Assembly: GCA_017471175.1 (NCBI GenBank)
Contig: JAFUVS010000009.1
Coordinates: 1-64,000 of the forward strand
DNA from: Paludibacteraceae bacterium
GTDB lineage: Bacteria; Bacteroidota; Bacteroidia; Bacteroidales; Paludibacteraceae
Length of the DNA: 64,000 nucleotides
Direction: 5' to 3'
A program made the position numbers and the translations under genes. Shown piece after piece: positions 52,376 to 61,600 of this stretch (within the stretch, counting starts at the first letter, position 1; each line of letters opens with the position of its first letter). Under the pieces are notes generated by a model that saw only the letters and a list, made by a program, of their open reading frames with translations, searched no databases and had not been told where the DNA came from.

Positions 52376-53521
52376 TTATCTTCCTGTTACAAGGTTATAG
52401 ATAGCCCTTACTTTCTTCCCTGCATCTTCCCAGCGGATATTGTTCACCTCTTTGCGCCCCTCTTCGCTAAGCGACTTATACAGAGCAGGATTGGTAACAA
52501 TAGCATAGATAGCATCCGCCATCGCGTCAATATCCCAGTAGTCCGTCTTGATGGCGTGGTGCAGAATCTCTGCGCAGCCTGACTGGTGCGATATGATGCT
52601 CGGACAACCTACTTGCATAGCCTCCAACGGCGATATGCCGAACGGCTCGCTCACCGACGGCATAATATACACATCCGAGTCTGCTAATAGTTGCTGAACC
52701 TGTTTCCCTCTCATAAAGCCGGGGAAATGAAAGCGCGTCGAGATACCTCTTCGAGCCACAAGGTCTATCATCTCATTCATCTTGTCTCCGCTTCCTGCCA
52801 TCACAAACCGCACGTTCTGTGTTCGTTGCAGCACTCTCGCTGCGGCTTCCACGAAGTACTCCGGACCTTTCTGCATTGTGATTCGACCTAAGAAAGTCAC
52901 CAAGTGGTCTTTGCGCTCATGGTGCTTGAACTCATCGGGATTGCTCAACGGGAACACCGCATTATGCACGGTCGATACTTTGTCGGGCGATTGACCGTAC
53001 TTCTCTATCACCGTCTGCCGCGTCAGGTTGCTCACGCACATGATATGGTCTGCCATATCCATCCCTTGCCGCTCAATGGCATACACAGTCGGATTGACCT
53101 GCCCGCGCGAGCGGTCGAAATCCGTGGCGTGTACGTGAATGACCAACGGTTTGCCGCTCAGTCGTTTAGCGGTTGCCCCTGCCGGATAAGTCAGCCAGTC
53201 GTGCGAGTGAATCACGTCAAATGATTCTTGTCGAGCCAACACGGCTGCCACCTGCTCGTAGTTACCAATCTCTTCCAATAGATTGTCGGGATACCGACCC
53301 GAAAACTCAATCCGTCCTCTTCCGGGGACATCCACGCTGTTCGCGCCGATGATGCGAAGGAATGTCTGCTCCTCATCCCCCCACGGACGGGGTAGCACGA
53401 ACACAATATCCATATCCCCCTGTTGGGCAAGACCGTATGTCAGTCCGTAACTCGCTGTACCTAAGCCGCCTAAGATATGCGGCGGAAACTCCCAACCAAA
53501 CATCAATGCTTTCATAGTCAA
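52376..53521 (-). CDS. GT4/GT5 glycosyltransferase, probable glycogen synthase-like
   Basis: A 381-residue GT-B glycosyltransferase. N-terminal MFGWEFPPHILGGLGTASYGL has the KxGGL-type donor loop (HILGGLG). FDVIHSHDWLTYPA, CVSNLTRQTVIEKYG, TFLGRITMQKGPEYFV and the late EPFGISPLEAMQ (E-x7-E) are classical. It overlaps the upstream debranching enzyme gene by 4 bp. The pairing points to synthesis of a storage alpha-glucan. It is shorter than GlgA (about 480). Confidence 0.88.
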   Translation of the reverse strand: MTMKALMFGWEFPPHILGGLGTASYGLTYGLAQQGDMDIVFVLPRPWGDEEQTFLRIIGANSVDVPGRGRIEFSGRYPDNLLEEIGNYEQVAAVLARQESFDVIHSHDWLTYPAGATAKRLSGKPLVIHVHATDFDRSRGQVNPTVYAIERQGMDMADHIMCVSNLTRQTVIEKYGQSPDKVSTVHNAVFPLSNPDEFKHHERKDHLVTFLGRITMQKGPEYFVEAAARVLQRTQNVRFVMAGSGDKMNEMIDLVARRGISTRFHFPGFMRGKQVQQLLADSDVYIMPSVSEPFGISPLEAMQVGCPSIISHQSGCAEILHHAIKTDYWDIDAMADAIYAIVTNPALYKSLSEEGRKEVNNIRWEDAGKKVRAIYNLVTGR

Positions 53522-55479
53522 GATGGCTGATTTTCTGCGTTTTGTTCCAATTCTTGTAAACTGTTGTATATCCCTATCACCCCGCTCACGCTCGGCGCGT
53601 AACTCATTCCGCCGTGTCCTTTGAAGGGCGGATTGCCGTCATATAGTTCGCTTAGTGTGCCGATGGTCAGTTCGCGCATCTCCGTCTCGTAACCCACTAA
53701 CAAACGGCGCAGGAAACTTGCTCCACTGCGCTGATACACACGCATATACGCTTTCCCGTATGCGGCTATCGTGAGCGGAAAGACAGGCCCGTTATGCAGG
53801 TTACGATTGCGCTCTTTATGCCCGCCTATATACACGGGGCGGTACGAACCGCTCTTTGGCGACAACGTCCGCAGTCCCTTGGGCGTATAGAGTTCTTTCG
53901 TGCATATATCCACCACCGCTTTCTGCTGTTTCCTGTCCAAAGGAGAGTAGGGGAGCGACACCGCCCAAATCTGATTCGGTCGCACTTCCTTGTTGTGATA
54001 CCCTCCTACCACGTAGTCATCGAGGTAATACCCGTTCCAGAACATCCCCACGAACTGCTCCCTTGCCAATTCGGCTTGGTAGTCTAACATATCGGCACGC
54101 TGTTCTTTTCCCAACTCGCGCATCAGTTGTGCCGTGAAGCATATCGCGTTGTACCATAGCGCATTCAGTTCCACTATATAGCCCGTCCTTGGCGTGATGG
54201 GGCGGTCATCCTCTACTGCGTTCATCCACGTCGCAGGTCGTTTCTCGCCGTCCGTCCACACCAACCCGTTCTGGTGTATGAACAGCCTCGGATGACGCTG
54301 CTCGCGCAGGAACACGATGATGTCGTAGAGTAGTTCGCCGTACTGCTCCGCCACTTGTTTGATGTCCGTGTAGTGGGAGTACTCTTGAATCACGCGCGCG
54401 AACCACAGCAGCACATCCGGCTCGTCCATCCCTTCCAAACCAATATCTTCTTGCCGTCCTTCGAGGAAGGCGCGCACTTCGCCCACTGCGGTCTTATTCA
54501 TTATAGCGTCCCAGTACTCGGGTCTGCCGATACCCATCGTGCAGTCTGCCAACGAGAAGAACTCCGCACGCGCCTCAGCCTTGTACCACGGATAACCCGC
54601 TAACAACCAGCACTTATCGCCTTCCCTTTTGTAGAACTGCGACGCGGCGTTCCTCAGACACGCATACATCGTATCCCGCTCCCAGTGGCGGCTCTCTTCC
54701 TTTTGCCAGGTCCGTTTCAGTGTCGCAGGATTGATTTCCGATATGCCGGCAGAGAAAATCACCGACTCACCCGCTTTCATCGCCACGTCGAAGTACCCGG
54801 GTACCATCAGATCCTCTCTGCTTTCATACCCTCGCTCAGCTTCCTTCATATAGTATATATCCTTGTACCAGTGAGCGTCTTGTGTGTACTCCGCTTTCTT
54901 CGAGAATTGCATATACAGCGACGGAAATCCCGCATACAGACAAGCCTTCCTGCCGTTCCGCACTTCCTCTGTATGCGTATCCGCCACGCCGTTTTCGTGG
55001 GTCAGACTGTTCGTGGAGCGGAAAGCTAAGAAAGGATGAAAACGCATCACCGTACCTGCACCTGCCTCCACCATCGTGTAGCGGATCAGCACCCTCGGCT
55101 CAAAACTGACTAACAGCCTTTCCTTGGTCAGTATCACGCCGCCTACGCGGTATGTCGTCTTGCTCAGCAGGTGGCAGTCGTAACTCCTCAGGTACTTATG
55201 CCCGTTCGGCGAGAACAGACGCTCTTCATACTGATGTACCCCCAAGTGAAACTCCGCTCCGTGCTGAATCACCGTCTCGTCCAACCCGCTGAGCAGTACG
55301 TAGTTGTCTTCGCCCACCTCCGGCAGAGGCGTAACCAATAGTCCGTGGTACTTACGCGTGTTGCAGTCGGCTAATGTGGTCGCCGTATAGGCTCCCGAAC
55401 GGTTCGTGTGAAGAATCTCGCTCCGAAGACTGCGCTCCAAATTGACCAAAGCCGATTTGTCGAAACTCAAATAACTCAT
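53518..55479 (-). CDS. glycogen debranching enzyme, GH133 type
   Basis: A 653-residue cytoplasmic amylo-alpha-1,6-glucosidase-like protein. The N-terminal domain has NRSGAYTATTLADCNTRKYHGLLV and the alpha/alpha-barrel C-terminal domain has DEPDVLLWFARVIQEY, TWMNAVEDDRPITPRTGYIVELNALWYNA and GHKERNRNLHNGPVFPLTI. It cuts alpha-1,6 branches of glycogen. It overlaps the glycosyltransferase gene by 4 bp and is preceded at 74 bp by manC. Confidence 0.92.
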   Translation of the reverse strand: MSYLSFDKSALVNLERSLRSEILHTNRSGAYTATTLADCNTRKYHGLLVTPLPEVGEDNYVLLSGLDETVIQHGAEFHLGVHQYEERLFSPNGHKYLRSYDCHLLSKTTYRVGGVILTKERLLVSFEPRVLIRYTMVEAGAGTVMRFHPFLAFRSTNSLTHENGVADTHTEEVRNGRKACLYAGFPSLYMQFSKKAEYTQDAHWYKDIYYMKEAERGYESREDLMVPGYFDVAMKAGESVIFSAGISEINPATLKRTWQKEESRHWERDTMYACLRNAASQFYKREGDKCWLLAGYPWYKAEARAEFFSLADCTMGIGRPEYWDAIMNKTAVGEVRAFLEGRQEDIGLEGMDEPDVLLWFARVIQEYSHYTDIKQVAEQYGELLYDIIVFLREQRHPRLFIHQNGLVWTDGEKRPATWMNAVEDDRPITPRTGYIVELNALWYNAICFTAQLMRELGKEQRADMLDYQAELAREQFVGMFWNGYYLDDYVVGGYHNKEVRPNQIWAVSLPYSPLDRKQQKAVVDICTKELYTPKGLRTLSPKSGSYRPVYIGGHKERNRNLHNGPVFPLTIAAYGKAYMRVYQRSGASFLRRLLVGYETEMRELTIGTLSELYDGNPPFKGHGGMSYAPSVSGVIGIYNSLQELEQNAENQPS

Positions 55480-55553
55480 TTCTTAGTCCTTTGCAAATAA
55501 CGATTTTAGTGAGATATAGCTGCCGTCAAAAACCAACGCAGCAAACTGTTGCA

Positions 55554-56696
55554 TTAGTTGAATTTCCCCGAATAAGTATGCTCCACGTCCATTACAATCT
55601 GCCGAATCTGTTGTTCTTCCTGTTTCGGACAGATTAGCAGTACATTGTCCGACTCCACCACAATCATATCTTTCATTCCTCGTAGTACCGCCAAATGCCC
55701 CTCCGGCAGTACCACCACGTTCCCTTCGCTGTCGTAGTATTCGGCTTTGCATTTGAGTGTCGCATTCTGTTTCTCGTCTTTCGCGCTCAGGTCATACAGA
55801 GACCCCCAAGTGCCTAAGTCGCTCCAGCCGAAGTCCGCCTGCTGCACGTGTACCGATGCCGCTTTCTCCATCACGCCGTAGTCGATACTGATGTTCGGGC
55901 ATATCGGGAAAATCTCCTGTATATAAGCATCTTCCTCTTCAGTCCCCATCTTCTCCGGTGCCGTCATAAACGCGCTGTGCAACTCCGGCAGATAGGTCTG
56001 AATAGCGCTCGCTATCGTCCGCAAGTTCCATAGGAAGATACCCGAGTTCCACAAGAACTCGCTGCTCTCCAAGAACACTTTCGCCAATTCCAAGTTCGGC
56101 TTCTCCGTGAACGTCTTGACTTTGTACAAGTCCTCCCAACCTTCCACCTCCTTTGCTTTCTGGATATAGCCGTACCCGGTCTCGGGGCGCGTAGGTTTCA
56201 TACCCAATGTCAGCAACGTATCGTGTTCGGCTACGAAGTCCAACCCGTGACGGATTGTATCCACGAACCGCTGCTCTTGCACGATCAGATGATCCGATGG
56301 AGCCACCACGATATTCGCCTGCAACCGACTGTCCTTCTCGAAATCCGCCGTCCGTATGTCCAAGCCGTACTGCCTGCATAGCAACCCTTTGATATGCATC
56401 ACCGCGTAGGCAATGCACGGTGCCGTGTTCCTGCGTGCCGGCTCGCACAATACCTGTTCCTTTTTTAGGTCAGGAATTTGCTCAAGGATCATATCTCTGT
56501 ACGCTACGTTCGTCACAATCAGTACATTCTCTATCGGTACCAACGGACGAAACCTGTCCACCGTCATCTGAAGCAGACTCTTGCCCGTGCCGAAAAAGTC
56601 CAAAAACTGTTTCGGACGGTTATTCCGACTGAAAGGCCAGAAGCGGCTGCCTATCCCGCCCGCCATTATCACGCAATAATTATTCATCGTATTCAT
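55554..56696 (-). CDS. manC: mannose-1-phosphate guanylyltransferase
   Basis: A 380-residue nucleotidyltransferase making GDP-mannose for glycan synthesis. It has the signature MAGGIGSRFWPFSRNNRPKQ at about 11, CEPARRNTAP, APSDHLI and the KTFTEKP metal/sugar-binding block, with DFGWSDLGTWGSL near 290. The C-terminal phosphomannose isomerase domain of bifunctional ManC is absent. The first Met and one three codons later are both possible starts. A promoter lies about 80 bp upstream. Confidence 0.93.
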   Translation of the reverse strand: MNTMNNYCVIMAGGIGSRFWPFSRNNRPKQFLDFFGTGKSLLQMTVDRFRPLVPIENVLIVTNVAYRDMILEQIPDLKKEQVLCEPARRNTAPCIAYAVMHIKGLLCRQYGLDIRTADFEKDSRLQANIVVAPSDHLIVQEQRFVDTIRHGLDFVAEHDTLLTLGMKPTRPETGYGYIQKAKEVEGWEDLYKVKTFTEKPNLELAKVFLESSEFLWNSGIFLWNLRTIASAIQTYLPELHSAFMTAPEKMGTEEEDAYIQEIFPICPNISIDYGVMEKAASVHVQQADFGWSDLGTWGSLYDLSAKDEKQNATLKCKAEYYDSEGNVVVLPEGHLAVLRGMKDMIVVESDNVLLICPKQEEQQIRQIVMDVEHTYSGKFN

Positions 56697-56774
56697 ATCT
56701 TTATAGTTTAGGTTGTTTATCGTTGTCGTTTAGATTGTCTATCTCCTCCGCCCCGCTTGCTCCTATAATATGCC

Positions 56775-56806
56775 GCAAATATAGTGCCAAATCCCAACAT
56801 ACCAAA
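56775..56806 (-). promoter_or_regulatory. promoter of the manC-debranching-glycosyltransferase unit
   Basis: On the reverse strand TTTG (56803-56806), 19 bp, TATATTTGC (56775-56783). Consensus match, 78 bp upstream of the manC start. Confidence 0.8.
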
Positions 56807-56926
56807 ATCTTTTTACTAAATAATCATTTGTTTCGCGGTTTTGTCCATTGCGCGGCATACTATCCCGCTTTAATCGCACCGCTTACCCCTCTTTCCCGCC
56901 ATCTAAACTATGTTATTATTAGGATT

Positions 56927-56970
56927 TTATTATGTGTTTATTAGGTGGTTATTATGTGATTATTATGTGA
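56927..56970. repeat. 11-bp tandem array, four units
   Basis: TTATTATGTGT, TTATTAGGTGG, TTATTATGTGA and TTATTATGTGA are head to tail. The last unit is the exact reverse complement of the unit at 18322. It lies in the 500-bp divergent spacer 56697-57195, which otherwise holds only promoters. Confidence 0.93.
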
Positions 56971-57102
56971 TTTTGCTGATTATGCGTTGTAAATAACAGA
57001 AAATTAACGATTTACCAACATCTATTGAAAATCTGAAAGTTGCCAACTTTTTGCAACGCCAAAATGACGAATGAAAAAAATATAAAAAATGTGTTGAAAA
57101 GT

Positions 57103-57134
57103 TTTGTTAACCAAAGAATAATACATACTTTTGC
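57103..57134 (+). promoter_or_regulatory. promoter of the secreted protein gene at 57196
   Basis: TTTG at 57103-57106, 19 bp, TACTTTTGC at 57126-57134. It gives a leader of about 55 nt and rules out start codons before it. Confidence 0.82.
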
Positions 57135-57195
57135 GCGATTTTTATGGTCTTATGCAGACAAGAACACCGTGATTTACAAGGATAATCGCATAAAT

Positions 57196-58509
57196 ATGAA
57201 GCATCTCTTACGTTTCCTGACGGTCTTGATAGCCATCATCTTCTCTACTTCGGGCTTCTCACAGACTGCCCTTTACCCGCCTTCTCAAGTTCCTGAACAG
57301 CAGGCTATTGACCGCTGCGATATTATCCAAAAAACGTTCAATTACCCTTACTATTATTGCGACTGCCACGAGAATAATACTGTTGATTTCTATTTCGGAT
57401 TGGACACCATCATTACCGACACCCTTTGGTTCTCTGCTTCTATTGCTGAACTTAAGTACGGTATGTCGGCCTACTGGTTCTCTGACAAGCCTATCCGTCT
57501 TGAATTGTATGCTTTATGTTCCTCTACCGACCCTACTTTCACTATGACAGTGGGAGGTAATACAATGCGCGACATTGATGTGGATTTTATCAATAAGAAA
57601 CTCTCCGAAATGGGCGACCTCGCCGAGATGGCGGAAACTATCGTCAAGCCCCATCTGCGCGTCTATCCCCTTAAAGGCGGAGAAGGACGAGTCCTCGCAT
57701 TTGCTTACGACGAAGGCCCTGTCTCTTCCTGCGAAGACCTCTTCCCAGTCAAACATGGTATGACCTACATCACCAACCACGACAACGATATCTATGCTTG
57801 GTGTCCCGCCGATATGCGCAAGGATCAGCAGATGTTCGTCCAGTGGTATCAGAAAGATAACCTCCCCTGCGAGATGGAGTTTCTCCGTGGTACGTGCAGT
57901 AATCCTGAACTTATATGTACGCGCACGATGAAGGACTCTACCAAACTCTTCTTCCCCGACATCAACCTCGTCAACGAAGCCAAAGCCGCAGATGATACCC
58001 TCTTCTTCCGCTTTAAGCATAAACCCGAAGAAGTGGGACGCGTCCGTTTTTACTACAATATCAAGTGGCGCGAAATGGAGATGGATACCACCTTCTGCGA
58101 AGGACTCTCTTTCCAACTCCCCGATACCATCCTCACGCAATCCACGGATTATACCAACGACACGGTTTGGTACAATCTGGACACCGTGGACATCTATACC
58201 CGTCATATCCACGTTACGCCGGCGAAAGAAAAACGCGATACACTTCGAGTCTTTAAGTCCGACCTGCCGATGTACTACCGCACTACCTATTATATAGACC
58301 GTTTTGGCGAACACAATGTGGTTATCAAACGCAAGAACACCTGCCTTGAGCGTATCCGCTTGCAGGTCATTGACCGCGAAGGCGATGCCCTGGACGAACC
58401 AACCACCGACCGCCGACCCCGTAAAGCCCTTCATAACGGTACCTTATATATAATATACGACAACCGCCGCTACTCTGTCCTCGGCACCGAACAAAAACAG
58501 CAAGAATAA
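57196..58509 (+). CDS. secreted protein of unknown function
   Basis: A 437-residue protein; the start at 57196 is downstream of the promoter and gives a signal peptide (MKHLLRFLTVLIAIIFSTSGFSQ). The body is beta-rich without recognised domains; it has paired Cys (DRCDIIQ, YYYCDCHEN, ELYALCSS) and several D-T-[IL]-W/F blocks (GLDTIITDTLWF, DTVWYNLDTVDIYT) that look like degenerate repeats. It ends in the short C-terminal motif (ALHNGTLYIIYDNRRYSVLG). Followed by a low-complexity spacer and the giant repeat protein, which may be a partner. Confidence 0.82.
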   Translation: MKHLLRFLTVLIAIIFSTSGFSQTALYPPSQVPEQQAIDRCDIIQKTFNYPYYYCDCHENNTVDFYFGLDTIITDTLWFSASIAELKYGMSAYWFSDKPIRLELYALCSSTDPTFTMTVGGNTMRDIDVDFINKKLSEMGDLAEMAETIVKPHLRVYPLKGGEGRVLAFAYDEGPVSSCEDLFPVKHGMTYITNHDNDIYAWCPADMRKDQQMFVQWYQKDNLPCEMEFLRGTCSNPELICTRTMKDSTKLFFPDINLVNEAKAADDTLFFRFKHKPEEVGRVRFYYNIKWREMEMDTTFCEGLSFQLPDTILTQSTDYTNDTVWYNLDTVDIYTRHIHVTPAKEKRDTLRVFKSDLPMYYRTTYYIDRFGEHNVVIKRKNTCLERIRLQVIDREGDALDEPTTDRRPRKALHNGTLYIIYDNRRYSVLGTEQKQQE

Positions 58510-58555
58510 ATTTATTTTATCCGTTACTTTTCGGCTGTAAATGATATAAATAGTA

Positions 58556-58632
58556 AAAACCCCGACCATTTCGATTACTCCGAAAACTCTTACAACCCCG
58601 ACCAATCCGATTACCTCGATTACTCCGACAAA
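58556..58632. repeat. low-complexity spacer repeat
   Basis: Variants of CCCCGACCAnTnCGATTACTCCGA are repeated between two secreted-protein genes. It is comparable to the GTCCGACTTGTCCGAC-like repeat in the linker of the gene at 7171. Confidence 0.65.
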
Positions 58633-58682
58633 AATCAAGAAAAATAAATAACTAACTTTAATAACCAAAATTCAAACAAACA

Positions 58683-61600
58683 ATGAAAAAAATCCTCCTA
58701 ATTCTGGTCGCTGCTATGATGACCCTCACAGGGTTTGCAGCCGGAACGGGTGATGGTTCGTCCAAGGCGAATGCCATCGAGTTTGATTGGACCAATGGTA
58801 ACACTCAAGAAGCAGGCACTGCCCTGTGGTACGTGGTACGATTGGAAGAAAGACTCGCTGAAGTGGACGACCCCAATATCGCCCTTTATCTCACTAACCT
58901 TTCTTCATCTTCCGCAGACGTGCATATCTCTGCCGTTATAGCAGGTGAAGAAGAAGCTCGTAACTACACCATCGCCGGCAACGGCAGCAGAACCTGGAGC
59001 TCCTCCGCTTCCATGCTCGTTAAGATGGGCTACAAAGAGATGTTTGTCAAACTGACAACTACCCAACAGATCCACCTCGCTGCCAAGGTCTTCGAAGGTT
59101 CATTCGCTGACGAAGCCTGCACCAAAGCCGTTGCTTACGACTACGCAGCACATAACCAAAAAGCAGGTACCGCTTGGTACACCATCAACCTCGCCGAACT
59201 GCGCGAAGCCAACCAAGGTCTCAAGATCACCTACAAGGCTACCGCCGGTACGTCCAAGATCGTTTCGATGATCTCTACCGACTGCCCCAGCACAGGTCTC
59301 TCCGGTCTCAAGGGTTCAGTACCCAACGGACGTGAGAAAGTACACGAGATTCCCGCTGCCCTCATTCAGAGCATGACCGAATCCGTTATCTATCTCAAGG
59401 TTGAGAACACCAAGGCTCTCGCAGTTACTACCGAGAAAGTACCCGGTCCCGCTGTTGAAGCTGACTTCAGCAATCCTACTGACTACAACATCGCTACCGA
59501 AACCAAAGAGGCTATTAACGCTACCGTCAAGGTTTATCGCGTGGCTCTCGCTGACCTCCTCGCCGTTAAGAAACAGCAGCCCCAAATCGCTCTCAACAAC
59601 GAGAATAATGCTGCTCCCGCTTACGTAACCATCCAAATCGCTTTCAACAGCGAGTCCGTTAACGACTACAAGACGCTCAACTACATCGAGCGCAAAGACA
59701 CCGTTGTTGCCGGCGAAACAGGCTTCATCGATTTCGCACGTAACATGCTCGAGTCTCTCGATGCCGAGAACTGCAAATACGTTTATATCTGTATCGTTGC
59801 TAATCAAGACATCCAGGCCTATGCGCGCCTAAAACACATGCGCGAAGGTAACGCCTGCGCTGCTGCACAAAGCGTTAAGTGGGACGAAGTAATCTACCAA
59901 GACGTTGAGTTCGAAGCCGAGTCTTCTACCGTTTGGTATGCTATCGACATCACCGAACCAAAATCCCTCAAGAAAGACCTTACCGTTACCCTCACCAACC
60001 GTGGCGATGCTACCGCTGAGGTTACCGCCGAAGTGGCTTTCGATTGCCCCTATCTGGACCTCCAAACCATCACACGCAAAGTCGATGCCGGTCAGTCTCT
60101 CTCCAAGAAAATCAACTACACCACCGTGGCTACCCTCGGTTCGAGCGTTGTTTATGTAGGTGTTACTACTACCCAACCTGTTAAGGTGGAAGTTACTCCC
60201 TCTGACGCTGTCAAGAAAGACGCTTCCGAAATCACTTGCGTTCTCGAAAACGCCGTTCCTTTCAACTGGGAAGAAGGTAACCGCCAAAAGGCTAATACCA
60301 CCGTTTGGTACAGCGTTCCCGCTGACAATATCATCGGTGCCGACTATCTCCCCGAAATCATTATCACCAACGAAGGCAACGCTACCCTCAATATCAAGGG
60401 TGAACTCAGCCTCGTTTGCCCCGATGAGTACGAGAACCAAACACGCTCGCTCTCCATCGCTGCCAACGGCACCTACTCCAAAGTGATTTCCAAGGATATG
60501 GTCAAGAACCTCCAAGCAGGTCAAATCCTCTATATCAAACTCACCGGTAACCAAGACTTCAACTTCCGCCTCAATAAGAAAGTGGAGAACGAAGGTGCTT
60601 CTTGCGCAAAGGCTATTCCGTTCAACTGGACTTCCGGCCACAACCAAGACGCTGACGTTACCCTCTGGTACGTGATTGACCTCACCGAGATTCAGAACAC
60701 CAAGGGTAAGAAAGTACACATGATCCTCAAGAACCTCACCGGCAAAGATGCTACCATCGACGCTATGCTGGCTCCTGAGTGCCCCTGCACCTCGCCCCAA
60801 CAGCAGGCTGTTCAACTCAAAGGCGCACAAGTGCGTGAAAAAGACATCGCACGCTCGACTTTCCTGAGCTTCGGCGAAAAAGTTTATATCCGCCTCCAAG
60901 GTACGCAGAAGTTCCACTTCGAGGCTCGCATCGATGACGCTGATCCGTTCACGCCCATCACCGCTTGCGACCCCGCTACCGAGGTAGAAGTAGGTAAACT
61001 CTACGACAAGACCGGCGACGCTGCTTGGTACAGAGTGGCTACCGCTCAACTCGTTGACGCTGACCTCACTCCCCAAGTGATGGCCATCAACGGCGCTACC
61101 GAACAGCCCATCAAGGCTTCCATCGCTTACGAGTGCCCCGTTACCGAAGAGATGATGACTACTACCCGCACGCTCGCTGCAAAGCAGACCATCACCAAGA
61201 TCATCGAACAGAGCATGGTGAACCAAATCAAGAAATACGAATACGTATATGTATTGGTAGAGGCTGCACAAGACTACCAGTTCCGTATTGATATGGTTGA
61301 CCCCAACACCGGTGCGGATTGTATGCACGCTATCGAAATCAAGGACGGTAAGGTGAATGCTCACGAGGCAGGCAAGACCCTCTGGTACAAGCTCAACGTA
61401 GCTGACCTCCTCGCTAATCACGCTGACAGCAAACTCATCTTCAGCCTTACCAATACCGATGGCTTGACAGGTGGTGTAAAAGCTGCTGCCTATACCGACT
61501 GCGAAGGCAAAGAACTCATCTCAGGCACTGCTTCTATCGGTGCTAACGCCAAGAGAGAGAAAGCCGTTATGGTAGAAGCCCTGATGGGTCTCAACACACA

